Source: CAWAND01 sp963727915
Lineage (GTDB): Bacteria > Chloroflexota > Anaerolineae > Anaerolineales > E44-bin32
Assembly: GCA_963727915.1 (NCBI GenBank)
Contig: CAVSID010000002.1
Coordinates: forward strand, 62,001-126,000
Direction of reading: 5' to 3'
DNA: 64,000 bases
Translations under genes and position numbers: made by a program
Shown: positions 49,801 to 64,000 of the stretch, in pieces
Position numbering within the stretch: the stretch's first letter is position 1
Layout of the letters: each line of letters starts with the position of its first letter
Notes under the pieces: model-generated
What the model was told of the DNA's origin: nothing
What the model saw: only the letters and a program-made list of their open reading frames with translations
Database searches by the model: none

Positions 49801-52800
49801 ATCGACACCCACTACTACCTGACCCATCCTTTGGATTTAATCGCCTCCTGGCAAGGAGGGCTTGGCATCCCCGGGGCGATCATCGGCGGGGTGATCGGCA
49901 TGTGGATCTTCGCCCACCGCAACGGTTTCAGCTTGTGGCTTCTGCTCGACGCGACCGCTCCAGGTCTGGCGATTGGCCAGGCAATCGGCCGCTGGGGCAA
50001 CTTCGTCAACCAGGAGATCTACGGGCCGCCGACGAATCTGCCTTGGGGCATCCCTATCCGTCCCGAAGAATCGGATGCCCGGGTTTCAGCAGTTCGATCG
50101 TTTTCAGCCCCTGTTCTTGTACGAATCCATCCTGAACGTCCTGAATGCCGTCTTTCTGTATTGGATTTGGCGGCGCTACGGGGATCGCCTGAGGCGGGGG
50201 GACCTGTTCCTGGTGTACCTGGTGACCTACCCGCTGATCCGATTCGGGCTCGAATTCCTCAGGTTGGACTTCGTGCCGCTGTTTGGGATCAATTTCAACC
50301 AGGGATTGATGCTGGTGGTGGCCTTGGTCAGTGCGCGGCGTGCTCTACCTGACGGCACCGCACCGTGCCTCCGATTGGAAGAATCGCCCCACTCACCCAT
50401 GTAGAGCCGAAAATCGGAAAGCAACTCGAGCCCGGCCGCCACGCCGGGCTCGTTATATGTGGCAACAGTGTGCGACGAATCAGGGATGCCAGTTGAGGAA
50501 CGTGTACAGCACCCGCTGGTTGATGGCGACATCCAGGTTGTAATGCGTGCTCAGCTCAATGTCCACGGCAGCGATGCCGTTGGCTGCTGCCCAGTCGACC
50601 ATTTCACCGGCGTATTCGCAGCCGGTTTTCTTGGGCGGGAATAGGCGTAGGGGGAGACACCGGCCAGAGTTTCGGCCAGGGCGAGAGACTGCGGGTCGAC
50701 GGATCGCCGCCAGCGAAGATGCCCAGGGCGGCGCTGTGATAGCTGATCAGGGCCTCAACGCCTGTCCCCCAGCAGGAAACGGGCCACCGCCTGGCTCTCC
50801 GGCTCTGAAAGCGGATGCGTGCCGGATGTGATCGGTAGGTAGTTCCAACACCCTCCGGTGCCCAGGTGGCTTTCCAATCCAAGGGGAAAGTTGCGGTTGA
50901 GATCAACCCCGTTGGCGTTGGCTCGGCCGTCGTAGCCGTGTGACCGCGCCAGGCCGTCCGGGTTCATGCTAGGCAGAATGTACAGCGTCGACGTTTGGCG
51001 GGACGAGGCTGGGATAGAGCGTGAAAAAAGCGATGAGCTGGTCGGCCAGGGCGGCCGTATTCCATTCGTAGCCACCATGGATATCGGCAATGATCATCCG
51101 GGTACGAGGTCCGTTGCCGAAGGCATAGACCTCGATCGGTCGGCCCTCGACGGAGCGGCCGATGACAAGCGGTGCTGGCCGGGACGGGACAACCGTCGGG
51201 CTGACGGGAGTGGGGGTGGCCCCGGCGATTGGGCGTTCCAGAATATCATCCGGGCGGGAGGAGCTGGCCACCGCTGTCGAAGCTTGAACCAAGACCCCCA
51301 GGCACAGGGCAATGCCCATACACGCCGCCAGCGGGCCGCGTCTCCGACCCACCGATGGGTGGGGCCGCTCACCTCCGCCATTCGAGCAAAGGTGCCGCCC
51401 CGGCAATGCTCGGTTTGTGAAGATTTTCACAAGTCGCCTCGCATAATCGATCTTATCATGCCTTTGCCAAGCCGTTGTTCGCCTGTTAGTCCTATGGGGG
51501 ATCCGGATTGTGCCGCCCGCCCCTTGGGCGGCGCATGGGATGCTCGGGTCATTGTGGGCGGCGGTTTGCTCCTGCTATAATGCGCCGAGCGACGTATGGG
51601 AGCACTGATTGAAGCCTCCGGCCTGACCAAGCAATTTGACGAGCTGACTCGCCGTCGAGGATGTCACCCTGCGAGTTGAGCAGGGACAAATCCTGGCTCT
51701 GTTAGGGCCAAATGGCGCTGGCAAGACCACAACCATCAGAATGCTGGCGTCGATCCTCCCGCCTACAAGGGGCACTGCCACGATAGCCGGCTACGATGTG
51801 CTTGCCCAGGCCCATATGGTACGCCGAGCCGTGGGGCTCCTTACCGAGCACCACGGCCTGTACACGCGCATGCGTCCGAAAGCCTATCTGGGGTTCTTCG
51901 GGCGGACCTATGGATTACTCCAGACGGAAGCTGAAGGCGCGCGCCGAGCAACTGCTTGAGCGCTTCGGCCTGGCAGAAGATGCCCATCGGCGGCTTGGGC
52001 CACTTCTCCGCGGCATGCGCCAGAAGCTGGCCCTGGCGCGCGCCATGCTGCACGATCCCCCCGTCTTGCTGCTGGATGAGCCGACATCTGCCATGGATCC
52101 AGCCAGCGCACGCATGGTCCGCGAAAGCATCCAGGCGCTGCGTTCATCGAATCGTGCCATTATCGTCTGCACCCACAATCTCGCCGAGGCCGAAGCATTG
52201 GCCGACCGGATCGCCATCATACGCAAAGGGCGAATTGTGGTTCTGGGCAGCCCACAGGATCTCAAGCAGAAGCTGCTTGGCGACCCAATCATGGAAGTTC
52301 GGCTGTCCGGACACTTGGATGGCGCCGTCCAAGCGTTGCCACGCGGAATTGAGCCGGTCGCCAGCGGGGATACCTGGCTCCGTTACCGGACATCTAAACC
52401 GGAACGCGCCAATCCGCGTGTCTTGGAGGCCATGAGCCGGGCGGGGTTGTCGGTCGTGACCCTGGCCGAAGTGGGTCGAAGCCTGGAAGAGGTCTACCTG
52501 CGGGTCGTGTCTGAGCCGGAGCCAGACGAGGATCCAAGCGCGTGATCGCCGATGTGAGGGGACGGCTCGGCTTCCGGGAGGCCGTTGGGTCTTATCGCCG
52601 GTCGCGAGATCGCCGATCAGCTTCGCGATTGGCGCATTTTGACCCCGATCGCCATCCTGACCTTGTTCTTTCCCCTTGTTGATGAACTTCACCGCCAATA
52701 AGGCGACCAGTTTTGTGGCCGAATACGGCGCCAACGTGGTGGCCGATCGGCTGATCCCGTTCTTGTTGATGGTGGTGGGTTTCTTCCCTATCTCGATCTC

Positions 52801-55800
52801 GCTGGTGATCGCCCTCGAAAGCTTCGCCGGGGAGCGAGAACGCCTTTCGCTGGAGCCGCTGTTGGCCACGCCCCTGACGGATGGGCAGCTTTACTTGGGG
52901 AAGATGCTGGCCTCGCTCCTGGTTCCCTTGGGTGCCGCTTACTTGGGGATCGGCGTGTACCTTTTGGGTCTCGCCTTGACCGTTCATTGGACGGCCCCGC
53001 CGGCGCTGCTGGCGCAGGTGTTGATGCTCACAACCATGCAGGCATTGGTGATGGTTAGCGGTGCGGTAGTCATCTCATCCCAGACCACTTCGGTGCGGGC
53101 CGCCAATCTGTTGGCGTCCTTCGTCATCGTGCCCATGTCGCAACTGATCATCGGCGAAAGCCTGATCATGTTCTGGGCGCAGTACACGGTGTTGTGGTGG
53201 ATTGTCTTCGGTTTGTTCATCGTGGCGATCATCCTGGGCAGAATGGGGATGCACCTCTTCAACCGTGAGGAACTGCTGGGCAGGGAAATCGATGTCCTCG
53301 ACCTCAGATGGGTCCTGGCATCATTTCAAGGCTGCCTTCCTCGGACGGGCGACCGGCCTGGTCTGGGTGGTACGCTGGCGTCCTCAAGAAATCCGTTCCG
53401 CGTCTGTGGCCGAGCATGCTGTTCATGATCGTGGCCCTGGCTGGCGGCTACTGGATCGGCGTGCGCATGGCCGGTCGCTATCGGATTCCGCCGGATCTTC
53501 TGCAGGTGGACGCCATTAAGGCTGATCTTCTCAACCAGATGCGGAGTTTTGGCCTGTTGTCAGGGCGGGGTTGGTGGCTCATTCTTATCAACAACCTTCG
53601 GGCTATCGGCGTCGCCTCGTTGGTGGGCGTATTCACGTTCGGCATTCTGGGCGTTATCCTGCTGATGGTGCCGGTCGGATTGATAGGTTTCTTCGCTGGC
53701 AATCTCAGCCTGGCCGGATTCGATGCCGGGCGGTATCTGATAGCGTTGGTCGTTCCCCACGGGGTGCTGGAAATACCGGCGGCGATCCTTGCCGGGGCTG
53801 CCATCCTGCATTTGGGGATGTCCTTGGTCAGTCCCCCCTCGGGTGAAAGCCTTGGTGAGAGTTGGCTGAGCGCCCTGGCGGAATGGTGCAGGGTGAGCCT
53901 GGGTGTGGTCGTACCACTTCTGGCGATTGCGGCGGCGATTGAAGTCTTTGTAACTCCGCTGGTAGCCGCCCGGCTGTTGGGAGGAGGCTGACTCTTGGCG
54001 GAGCTGATCATCCTGGGTACAGCCAATTCCGTGCCATCCTTCGAGCACGCCAACACCCACATGGCGTTGCGTGGTGCGTCCGGGACCATCCTAATTGACT
54101 GCGTTGGGACAGCCGTGGTCCGGCTCGGACAGGCGGGCATCAATTTGGACGACATCCAGGATATGATCCTGACCCACTTTCACCCCGATCATGTGTCAGG
54201 AGTTCCTCTACTGCTGATGAACATGTGGCTGTTGGGCCGGGAAGCCCCCTTGAGGATCTACGGCCTGAATCACTGTCTCAAGCGCGTAGAGGATATGATG
54301 AGCTTCTATCAGTGGGAGAACTGGCCAGAGTTCTTCAAGGTTTCGTTCCATCGTCTTCCGGAAACGGAGCAGGAGCTGGTGCTGCAGAATGACGATGTGC
54401 GCATCATCTCGTCTCCGGTCCATCACCTGGTGCCCACAATTGGACTGCGAGTCGAGTCGGCTGTCTCGGGGCGTCAGATTGCCTATTCGTGTGACACTGA
54501 GCCGTGCGACGAGGTCGCCCGCCTCGCCGCAGGTGCGGACGTGCTGATCCACGAGGCTTCTGGAGAAAGTCCGGGCCACACATCGGCGGCCCAGGCCGGC
54601 GAGGTGGCAAACCTGGCCGAAGTGGGGGAGCTGCTTCTGATCCACTATCCGGTGCGTCCAGGTCCTGATCCCAGCCTAGTGACCCAGGCGGGAGAGCATT
54701 TTCAGGGCCCGGTCTCGCTGGCAGAAGATTTCATGCATATTCCCTTGGACCGGGCCGAAGGCTGAGCAAGCGCTCGGATCCGCTTCGCATAGCCACACTC
54801 CGGACCAGGATCCCACTTCACAACCCAGACGCTGTGGTAGAATGCGCTGTGTCGCGGGGTCAGGCCTGTCCAACAAGCAAGCGGTTAAGAACCGGGTTTG
54901 GCCCCACCGTGCTCGATGGTATCTGTACAACCTCAATGCTCGAAACCCCTAAATGTGAATTGCCAAATCCACGTGATGGATACCTGGCTGGCCAGCGCGC
55001 CGAGGGGCCGGTGCGATTTGGCTGTGTGCGGGCGAGTCTCCTGGGTAGGCGGGCCGGAGGAAGAGGGAGCGGGAACCGGCGACTGCATGTATACTGGCCA
55101 CTGAAGACGCGGGGCAGCGAGCACCGACGAGAGACAGCATGTCCACGGTACTGATCATCGATGACGACGTGACCATGACCTCCTTGCTGACGACCCTGTT
55201 GCAGCTCGATGGCTACAACGTGCTTCAGGCGTCCACCAAAGATGGCATACTGAAGGTCTTGAAGGAGCACCGTCCAGACGTTGTGCTGATGGATGTGTTC
55301 ATCGGTGAGGCGGATGGCCTCCAGATCTTGGGGGAGTTGAGGGCTTCGGGGGACCATCTGCTGGACATGCCGGTCGTCATGACCTCTGGCATGAATTTGT
55401 CACTCGAATGCCAGGAAGCAGGGGCGTCAGCGTTTCTGATGAAACCTTACGACCCCGAACGACTATTGTCAGTGATTAAGAACCAATTAGACGGGGAATG
55501 AAAGGCGCCTTTGAGGCGCTCCCCGGAAAGAATGAGTTAACTGTTGTGTCAAAGCAAAGAGACCGGAGATCGTCACGCCAGTGGCGGTTAATGGATTTAC
55601 ATCTACATACACCCGCATCAAACGACTACCAAGAACCAAAGGCAAACTATCTCGACGTTCTCCGCCGCGCCCGAGTGCGCGGCCTGGACATCATTGCCTT
55701 TGCCGACCACAACACTGTGGCGGGGTATCGCCAGATGCAAGAAGAAATCGAAAGACTGGAAATGCTCGAAGGGCTGGATCGGCTCGAGAAAGACGAGCGA

Positions 55801-58800
55801 ACCAACCTGCTCGAATACCGCAGGCTGCTGGAAGAGATGCTCGTCCTGCCTGGGTTTGAGTTCACGGCCACATTTGGATTCCACATTCTGGGCATCTTCT
55901 CGCCCAAGAAATCGGTGCGCGAGCTGGAACATCTGCTCCTCGACCTGAAGGTTCCGCCGGCCGAGTTGGATGATGGCTCGTCAACCGTCGGGGCTACGGC
56001 GGATGTGCTCACAGCCTACCGGGTGATCAATGAGGCCGGCGGCCTGGCGATTGCGGCCCACGCGAACTCTAGCAACGGTGTGGCGATGCGCGGATTCCGA
56101 TTCGGCGGACAGACCAAGATCGCCTACACCCAGGACCCCAATCTGCACGCCCTGGAGGTGACCGATCTGGACCAAAAGAGCCGCCGCTCGACGGCCCAGT
56201 TCTTTAACGGAACCAAACCCGAGTACCCGAGGCGGATGCATTGTATTCAGGGCTCGGATGCCCATCGCATCGCAGCCGACCCCAAGGACAAGAAGAACCT
56301 AGGCATCGGCGATCGCCCAACCGAGGTGATGCTGGATGAGGTCTCGTTCGAGGCCTTGTATGCCATTTTCCAGGCTAACGACTTCGCCAGCCACCGGCCG
56401 CACATCGCGACATCGTCGCCGGCCGTTGAGGCTGCCCAGGACTTTGTGCAGCAGGCACGCGAGGAAGGTCCGTCCATCGTCCAGGACTTTCACGAGTCGA
56501 TGACGGTCCGAGGCGGACGCTTGTACGCCATCATCGCCGATGTCTGCGGTCTGGCGAACACCAATGGCGGGACGCTGTACATCGGCGTCAGCCAGGATGC
56601 CACCAAGCCTCTAGCCGGTGTGAGCAACCCCAAGGACGCCATCAAGAAGCTCGAGAAGGAAATCACCAAACGGATCAGTCCCCCGTTGTCCTGCCAGGTG
56701 GAACTCGATGGAAACGCGAGGCAAGACCGTCCTGCGAGTGCTCGTCCCCCGGGGGGATGACCCGCCCTATGCAGTGGACGATAACAAGATCTACGTGCGG
56801 GACGAGACCGATACCGGGCTGGCTGTTCGGGACGAGATCACACAGCTTGTGCTCCGCGGGCAGTCCGAAGCGCCGACAGGCGAGCCGGAAATCGAAAGCG
56901 CTCCCCCGGAGCAGGGGGTTGCCCCTCCCAGGACGGGTGTCGAAGTTGTCGATGTCGAAGAACGCGACAACACCAAGTACTACACCCTGCGTGATCTGCG
57001 CAATGGCAACGTGGTCAAGAACGTCACGCAGACATCGGCCCGGCGCCTCTGGCACTATGCTATTTCAGAGTACAACCAGCTTCCCGAGGACAAGACGCGG
57101 GCCAGCATCACCTGGCAGGGTGATTTGGGCAAGCTGAAAGAGCAGAAGCGCGGCAACCGGCGGCGGTACGACCTGGTGCAGAAGAGCGACGGCAGGATCC
57201 GCTTCTACTATGGCGTTACTGAAGACGGCATTCACGGCGAGTGGAAAGCGCTCGTCGGATCCGACAACGAATAGGCCTTGGGAAGGAGCCAACGGCTCCT
57301 CGAAGACCGAAACAAGCATTGAATCAGGCGTCCCTGTGGGGCGCCTGTTCGTCTGGAGGCGGCCGCATTGAGCCAAATGTTCTTCCATCTTTCGATCAGG
57401 CCGTTCGAATTCGAGAGCGACTACGCTGCGGTTCGGGCCTTGTGGCAGCAATCCGGGCCAGGCATCCAACTTTCATCTTCAGATGAGCCTGAGGAGATCA
57501 AAAAGAAGCTGGCTAGGGATCCGGACTTATTCTTGGTGGCCGAAGATGGGGGAAGGATCGTCGGCACCGTCCTCGGGGGCTTTGACGGGCGGCGGGGAAT
57601 CGTTTACCACCTGGCCGTCGTCCCTGATGCAAGGCGGCGGGGGCTGGGCCGCGAGTTGATGGAGGCAGTCGAATTGCAGCTGCTGGCCAAAGGCTGCCTC
57701 AAATACTACCTGCTGGTGACAAAGGACAACGCCGACGCCCTTGCGTTCTATGATGAATTCGGGTGCGAGGTCATGCCCTTGCACGTTCTCGGAAAGAGGA
57801 TCGGATGAAAGTTGGGATCTTGACTGTGTCAGATCGAAGCGCGCGTGGTGAGCGCGAGGACAGATCCGGCCCGGCGATCAAGGATCTGATTTCCTCCAAG
57901 GGTTGGGAGATCGTCGGGCCGTCTGTAGTCTCTGATGACCAGCCAGAAATCGAGGCGCAGTTAATACGCTGGGCCGACGACGATCAGTTTGATCTAATCC
58001 TGACCACGGGCGGCACGGGGTTTTCCGACAGGGATCGCACACCGGAGGCCACGCTGGCTGTCTGTGATCGCATGGCGCCTGGCCTGGCCGAGGCCATGCG
58101 GGCGGCCAGCATGCTTGTGACACCGCATGCCATGCTCTCGCGTGCCCAGGCGGGCATTCGGGGTCGCACGCTGATCGTCAATCTGCCGGGCAGCCCAAAG
58201 GCGGTGCATGAGACCCTGCAGGTGATCATGCCCGTTCTGCCGCACGCGCTGCAGGTTCTTAGCGGGGCGGGGGACGCCGAGGCCGGCCACCACCCGCCGC
58301 CGGGCCGCCGCGAAGCCTGATTCCGGAGGAGACGCCAGCTATGAAGACGGGCCGCTACCGCTGGACAGTTGTCGGTGTCTTCTTCAGCTTCATGCTGCTC
58401 CACCAATCTGACAAGCTGCTGATTGGCCCTTTGACGACGCCGATCATGAACACCTTCGGCATCGACGAGTTCCAGATGGGCGCCGTCTTCACTGGTGCGC
58501 TCCTGGTCGGGGCTGTGATGTATCCGGTGTGGGGCTATCTCTACGATCAGTTCGCTCGACCAAAGCTTCTCGCCCTGGCTTCCCTCATTTGGGGCTCGAC
58601 TACCTGGTTGGGAGCCATCGCCCCCACCTATTCGACGTTCTTGATCAGCCGGGCCTCGACGGGCATTGATGACTTCGAGTTATCCAGGCTTGTACAGCCT
58701 GGTGGCCGACTACTTTGGGCCTGAACTCCGGGGCCGGGTCTATGGCCTGCTTCAGCTGTCCCAACCTATGGGCTACATGTTGGGTCTGGTTCTGGCGACG

Positions 58801-61800
58801 ACGCTCAGCGGTTTGATTGGCTGGCGGGCCGTGTTCTATCTGACCGGAAGCTTGGGGATCGTCCTGGCTGGCGTCATTCTGCTGGTTGTCAGGGACGCCC
58901 CGCGTGGCCAAACCGAACCCGAGCTGGCTGATCTGGAACAGATGGGAGTGTACAAGTTCGACCTGAAAGTGGCGCTGGGTTTGTTCCGCAAACGAAGCTT
59001 GCTGTTGCTCTTCGCCCAGGGGTTCGTGGGGGTCTTCCCCTGGAACGTGATCACGTACTGGTTCTTTCGTTATCTGGAGACTGAGCGCGGCTACGCCAGC
59101 GGAGAAGTGCTTACGACGATGGGGCTGGCCATCCTGGTGCTTTCGACTGGCTACTTTGTAGGAGGTGCGCTGGGGGACGCCCTGTTCAAGCGGACGCGCC
59201 GGGGACGGCTGCTGGTCTCGATGACGGCAGTCTTGATCGGGGCGGTGCTACTGAGCGTCACGATGCGGATCCCGGTCGGGCAAAGGCTGGTCTTCATGCT
59301 CATGCTGAGCGCCACGGCGCTGTTCATGCCTTTCTCTTCCCCCAACGTTGTCTCGACGGTCTACGACATCACCTTGCCCGAAGTGCGCAGCACGGCGCTG
59401 GCCGTCCAGTACTTCATCGAGAACGGCGGCGCGGCGCTGGCGCCTCTGCTCGCCGGCTACATGGCTGTTCGAGGCTTCCCTGGGCGATGCGCATCTTGCA
59501 GATATCCGTACTTGCCTGGGTGCTCGCGGCGTGCTTTCTGGCCGTGGCCGCCTACCTGGTGCCGCGGGACATCGAACAGCTCCGAGCAAGATCTGGAGGC
59601 GCGAGCTGCCATGGAGCGGAGAATCAGCCAGCCGCGGCGCCAGCCAGATAGGTGCCCCGATCGGATCCGTCGCGACGCCCGGCGGTTCCCGATGACGTAA
59701 GGATTGTGAAACCTTTCACAAGTAGATTATTGGCTGGTCGGGCTTGGGCGGGATTTTGAAGGCAAAGCCGCCGAGATCTTGTCCACCGGCGACCTTTCCA
59801 TTATCCTTCTTGACCAGGATGGATTGGTCTTTGGTCATAGGTCTGTCCACTCAAACGCGGATGGACGGTTCGGAGGCGGTATGGATCCGGCGAATGTGAC
59901 AATCTGGTTGGCGGCACTGGCTGGACTGGCGTCGATCCTCTCCCCGTGTGTGCTTGCCCTCTTGCCGGCCTACATCGGTTATCTCGGCGGGCGGTCGGTG
60001 ACCCCCGGCGGCCAGGTCGTTGAGAATCGTTGGATCACTTTCTCGCATGGTCTGGCCTTTGTCATTGGATTCAGCGTGGTCTTCATCACCCTGGGGGCGG
60101 CGGCTTCGTTGGTGGGTGCGGCATTGTATGATCTGCGGACATGGATCGCCAAGATCGGCGGAATCATCGTGGTGATCTTCGGTCTGCACACAATTGGGAT
60201 CATCAATATCCCCTTCCTCGATTACGACATTCGAAAGCATGAACGGCCGGATCCGGGTCTTGGCTACCTTTCATCGGCGCTGATGGGGGTGTTCTTCTCT
60301 GCCGGGTGGGCGCCGTGTGTGGGCCCGGTGCTGGGTGCAGTACTCACCCTGGCGCTGAACTCCGCCAATCTTCGGTTGGGTATCATCTTGATGGTCGCCT
60401 ACTCGATCGGCCTCGCGATTCCTTTTCTGCTGACGGCGCTCGGCATCGGCCGCATCACCGAACTGCTTCGCAAGCGCCAGAGGCTGGTGCACTATATCTC
60501 GATCGCCACCGGCGTATTGCTGGTGGTTGTCGGTGTGATGCTGTTCATGGGAACGCTGGAGCAACTGGCCCGCTTTGGTTTCTTCATCAACCTGGGCCTA
60601 TGAGTGCCGTCCCGCAGGATGGCACAGGATCTTTGCGTCGGCGCTGGATGGCGGCCACCGGCGCCGTGGCTCTGTTTGGCCTGGCGCTGGCCGTCCTGAC
60701 CCTGTGGGGCTTCCCAGGCGTCGACACGCGGCTGCCGCCGATCGCCGAAGGAGACACGTCCGCCCCGCTTAAGGGTGCCCCGGCGCCGGATTTCGAGCTG
60801 ACCGGAGCCGACGGCCAGGTTCATCAGTTGAGCGACCTGCACGGTAAGCCCATACTGATCAACTTCTGGGCAACCTGGTGTGAGCCCTGCCGCTTGGAGA
60901 TGCCTGCCATCCAAGCCCGATATACACGTTACAGCCAGGTGGGGCTCCAGGTGCTGGCTGTGGATTTCGACGAACCGAAGGATGACGTGATCGCCTTTGG
61001 GAAGGGCCTGGATCTGACCTTTCCCCTATTGCTTGACCCCGGCGGCAAGGTGCAGAGCCTGTACCAGGTGCGGGGTTACCCGACCAGTTTCTTCGTTGAT
61101 CAATCGGGGGTAGTACAGGTGGTGCAGATCGGTGTGATGACTGAGGGCCAGCTCGATCGCAACCTGGCGGCCATCGGGGTGGGTGGGTGACGATGCGCGT
61201 GACGTTGTATTCAAAAGCGGAGTGTGCGCTATGTGATGAGGCCAGAGGGCAGCTCAACGCTCTCCAAAAGGAGATCCCGCATCAACTGGTGGAGGTTGAC
61301 ATTGAGAGCGAGCCCTCTCTGGCGGCCCGCTTTGCGGATCGCGTTCCCGTTATCGAGGTGGGTCCTTACACGTTGAACGCACCCTTCTCCGACCTGGACC
61401 TCAAGGTGGCGCTGCTGTCTGCCGCGCGATGGCCTCCAGGCCAGGGATGACAAACCAGCAGGCGTGAACCGCGGCCAGGCCATTCGTTTGAATCGGGGCT
61501 TGCTGTTCTTCGCCCGCCACTGGCTGGCGGCTTTCAACCTTGCCGTGTTGGTCTACGTCGGGCTTCCATTCTTGGCGCCTACGCTGATGCACGCTGGCTA
61601 CGAGACGCAGGCGCGTTGGATCTACACGGTCTACTCTCCGCTGTGTCACCAGTTGGCTTTCCGATCGTGGTTCTTGTTCGGCGAACAGCCGGCATACCCG
61701 ACGAACTCTGGCGGGTACCAGCCTTATGAGCTTCGGCCAGGCCACAGGCATGGATGAGAACGACTACCTCGGCGCGCGTGCCTTCCTCGGAAGTCCAACG

Positions 61801-64000
61801 CTGGGGTACAAAACGGCTCTGTGCGAGCGTGATGTCGCCATCTACGGCGGGATCTTCCTGGCGGGATTGGCGTTTGTGTTACTTCGGAAGCGGCTTAAGC
61901 CTATCCCCATGTGGCTGTGGTTTGTCCTTGGCATCCTGCCCATCGCCCTGGACGGCGGGACTCAGTTGATCTCAATTCTTCCCATCCCCGGGCTGTCGGT
62001 CATCTTGCCTATGCGAGAGAGCACCCCGTTCTTGCGCACCCTCACCGGCGGGCTGTTTGGGGTGATGAATGTGTGGCTGGCCTATCCCTACATCGAAGAG
62101 TTGTTTGCTGAGACCCGGGCTCTGATCGCCGCCAAACTTCAGGCCGCTGGCCTGGCTGACTCGGGCTCGACAGCCGCCAGCTAGACCCCCCCTTTGCGCC
62201 ATGATAGACTGACCGCATGCCCTACGTGACGTCGGGCGCCCTGCGCGCGTTTCAATTTGATTCGCTCCGGCTGCCCGGGGTGGAACATGCCATCTTCACC
62301 CGGCACGGCGGCGTGAGCGCTGAGCCTTGGCGTTCGTTGAACGTGGGCGGATCAGTCGGCGATGACCCACAATCCGTTGCGACAAATCGCAAGCGGATGT
62401 TCGACGCCGTTGGCAGGCGCGACGAAAGCCTGGCATACGTCTGGCAGGTCCACTCTGATCGCGTGCTGGTTGTCGATCGGCCGTCCAACGTGGGCGCACC
62501 GGAGAAGGCGGACGCCATGGTGACCGATCGCCCTGAGATCACGCTGATGATGCGCTTCGCTGACTGTGTGCCGATCCTCGCCTTCGATCCGAAACGGCGG
62601 GCCACGGGTATGGCACACGCTGGTTGGAAGGGCACCCTGAGCGGAATTGCCCGGCGGCTAATTGAACAGCTGGAAATACAGTACGGTTCTCGCCCGGAGG
62701 ACCTGTTAGTGGGGATCGGGCCGTCCATCGCTGCCCACCACTATCCGGTGGGTCCGGAGGTCGTGGACGCTGTCAAAACGGCGTTCGGGGGGGCATCAGC
62801 CCAGTTTCTCGAGGCTGATGGCGATCAGGTGCTGTTCGACTTGTGGGGTGCCAACAGATGGCTGCTCGAAGGGGCGGGAGTGACCGAAATCGAAATCAGC
62901 GGCATCTGCACCGCATGTGGGACCGATGACTGGTTTTCTCATCGCGCCGAGGCGGGTCGTACAGGCCGTTTCGGCGCATTGCTGAATCTCGCAGGCTGAC
63001 CGTTTGACCATGGGCCCGGCGCGCGGCGAGGCTTGAGGCGAATCTGGATGACGTTCGACGCAGAATGGCCCAGGCCGCTCTGCGAGCCGGCCGCGATCCG
63101 AGAGAGATTCAACTTGTGGCTGTGACGAAAGGTCGCTCGGCGGATGAGGTCCGTACGGCCCACGCTTTGGGTCTGACCTTGTTTGGGGAGAATCGCGTTC
63201 AGGAGGGTCTGGCCAAGATCGGTCTGCTGTCGGATCTTGAAGGCGCAACATGGCATATGATCGGCCATATCCAGAGCCGCAAGGCGGCAGATGTGGTGGG
63301 CGCCTTCCGTTTGGTCCATTCGGTGGATCGGCCGAAAATCGCCGGGAAGCTGGATTCGTTTGCTGGGGAGGCCGGCGTCCGACAGGCTGTATTGGTCGAG
63401 TGCAATGTCTCAGGTGAGGATAGCAAAGGCGGTTGGCGAATGCAGCATGAGGCCGAATGGGAGGTCCGCCTTCCCGAGTTCGAAAGACTGACGTCGCTGC
63501 CGAATTTTGAAATCCGCGGCCTGATGACCATGGCGCCATGGACGGATGACCGCTCGGTTCCGGCAACCATCTTTGGGCGACTGCGGAAACTCAGCCGGTT
63601 CTTGGCGGACCGGCTGCCCGGTTCGCACTGGACTGAGCTTTCGATGGGCATGACCGACGACTTCGAAGTTGCCATAGAGCAGGGTGCAACCATCGTGCGC
63701 CTGGGACGAGCGATCTTCGGCGAAACAGCCGCCGGGTCCCAGAGTTGAGGGGGCTGGGTAGGGGAGTGCGTGAGGGCGGCTGCCACACTGTCGCCGTGCG
63801 GCTGTCTTGATAGAAGGAGAAGGTTCGTGGCTTTTTTGATCAACGTAATCCAGTTGGCTTCGACGATCCTGACTGTGCTCATCATTGTGGATGTCGTCCT
63901 GAGCTACTTCTTGAGCCCGTTCCACCCCTTGCGCCAATCCCTGGATCAGCTTGTGGAACCCATGTTGGCACCCGTGCGACGCATCGTCCCCGCCGTTGGT

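Overview
This looks like the chromosome of a member of the Chloroflexota (probably class Anaerolineae), most likely from a metagenome-derived assembly. Three things point there: GC-rich coding sequence, huge secreted proteins with Thr/Pro-Ser 'TPTPSDTP' linkers and an 'FLPLVI' motif, and small TPR-like and DUF2277 proteins. The taxonomy is inferred from family resemblance, not from a marker rRNA. Many clearly homologous genes, including uvrB, ftsK, lgt, polX, an S1-domain protein, degV and a PgsA-like synthase, are broken by one or more single-base frame changes although both sides keep family-conserved sequence. I treat these as probable sequence errors and give each gene as one span with the break positions.

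Layout. 1-3.6 kb: the end of an M23 peptidase, a two-gene hypothetical operon and small proteins. 3.6-18 kb: a tRNA-Arg(TCT) followed by a minus-strand accessory block. This block is a polymorphic-toxin (RHS/YD-repeat) locus: a roughly 3,200-residue secreted RHS protein (17995 to 8396), an immunity candidate overlapping its stop, an orphan second RHS toxin tip with its own overlapping immunity gene, an ankyrin protein and a run of small immunity-like genes, one with a nonsense codon. It ends at a recombinase-like coding remnant whose stop codon lies inside the tRNA. 18-27 kb: a DAO-family oxidoreductase, a serine palmitoyltransferase-like enzyme overlapping a 3-ketosphinganine-reductase-like SDR (a putative sphingoid-base pathway), an ECF sigma/anti-sigma pair, a protein disulfide oxidoreductase, OsmC, a DUF3153-like lipoprotein and an aldehyde dehydrogenase. 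27-35.6 kb: uvrB, an NAD-binding epimerase-like gene, PHP phosphoesterases, a CAP-domain lipoprotein, PolX and DegV. 35.7-39.3 kb: aerobic respiration genes: a CoxII-like membrane hairpin fused to cytochrome c but lacking a CuA domain, a fused heme A/heme O synthase, and an SCO-like protein lacking its copper cysteines. 39.4-50.4 kb: aldo-keto reductase, Xer-like recombinase, purine nucleoside phosphorylase, acetyltransferase, membrane GAF sensor, S1-domain protein, FtsK, CDP-alcohol phosphatidyltransferase and Lgt. 50.5-59.6 kb: M14 carboxypeptidase, an ABC exporter whose permease is fused to a SpoIIM-like domain, an MBL-fold hydrolase, a response regulator overlapping a PHP-AlbA_2 protein, GNAT, MogA and an MFS transporter. 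59.7-64 kb: a thiol-redox operon (CcdA, TlpA-like, glutaredoxin-like, DUF2085) and pgeF-yggS-yggT running off the edge.

Four palindromes matching the Rex (NADH-sensing repressor) operator TTGTGAA-N4-TTCACAA occur at 3704, 30597, 51415 and 59704. Several promoters are extended -10 boxes very close to the start codon, which suggests some leaderless mRNAs.

The most interesting region is 3.9-18 kb, a modular toxin/immunity locus showing tip displacement, immunity-gene duplication and decay. Next come the sphingolipid gene pair and the respiratory cluster with two unusual copper-site losses.
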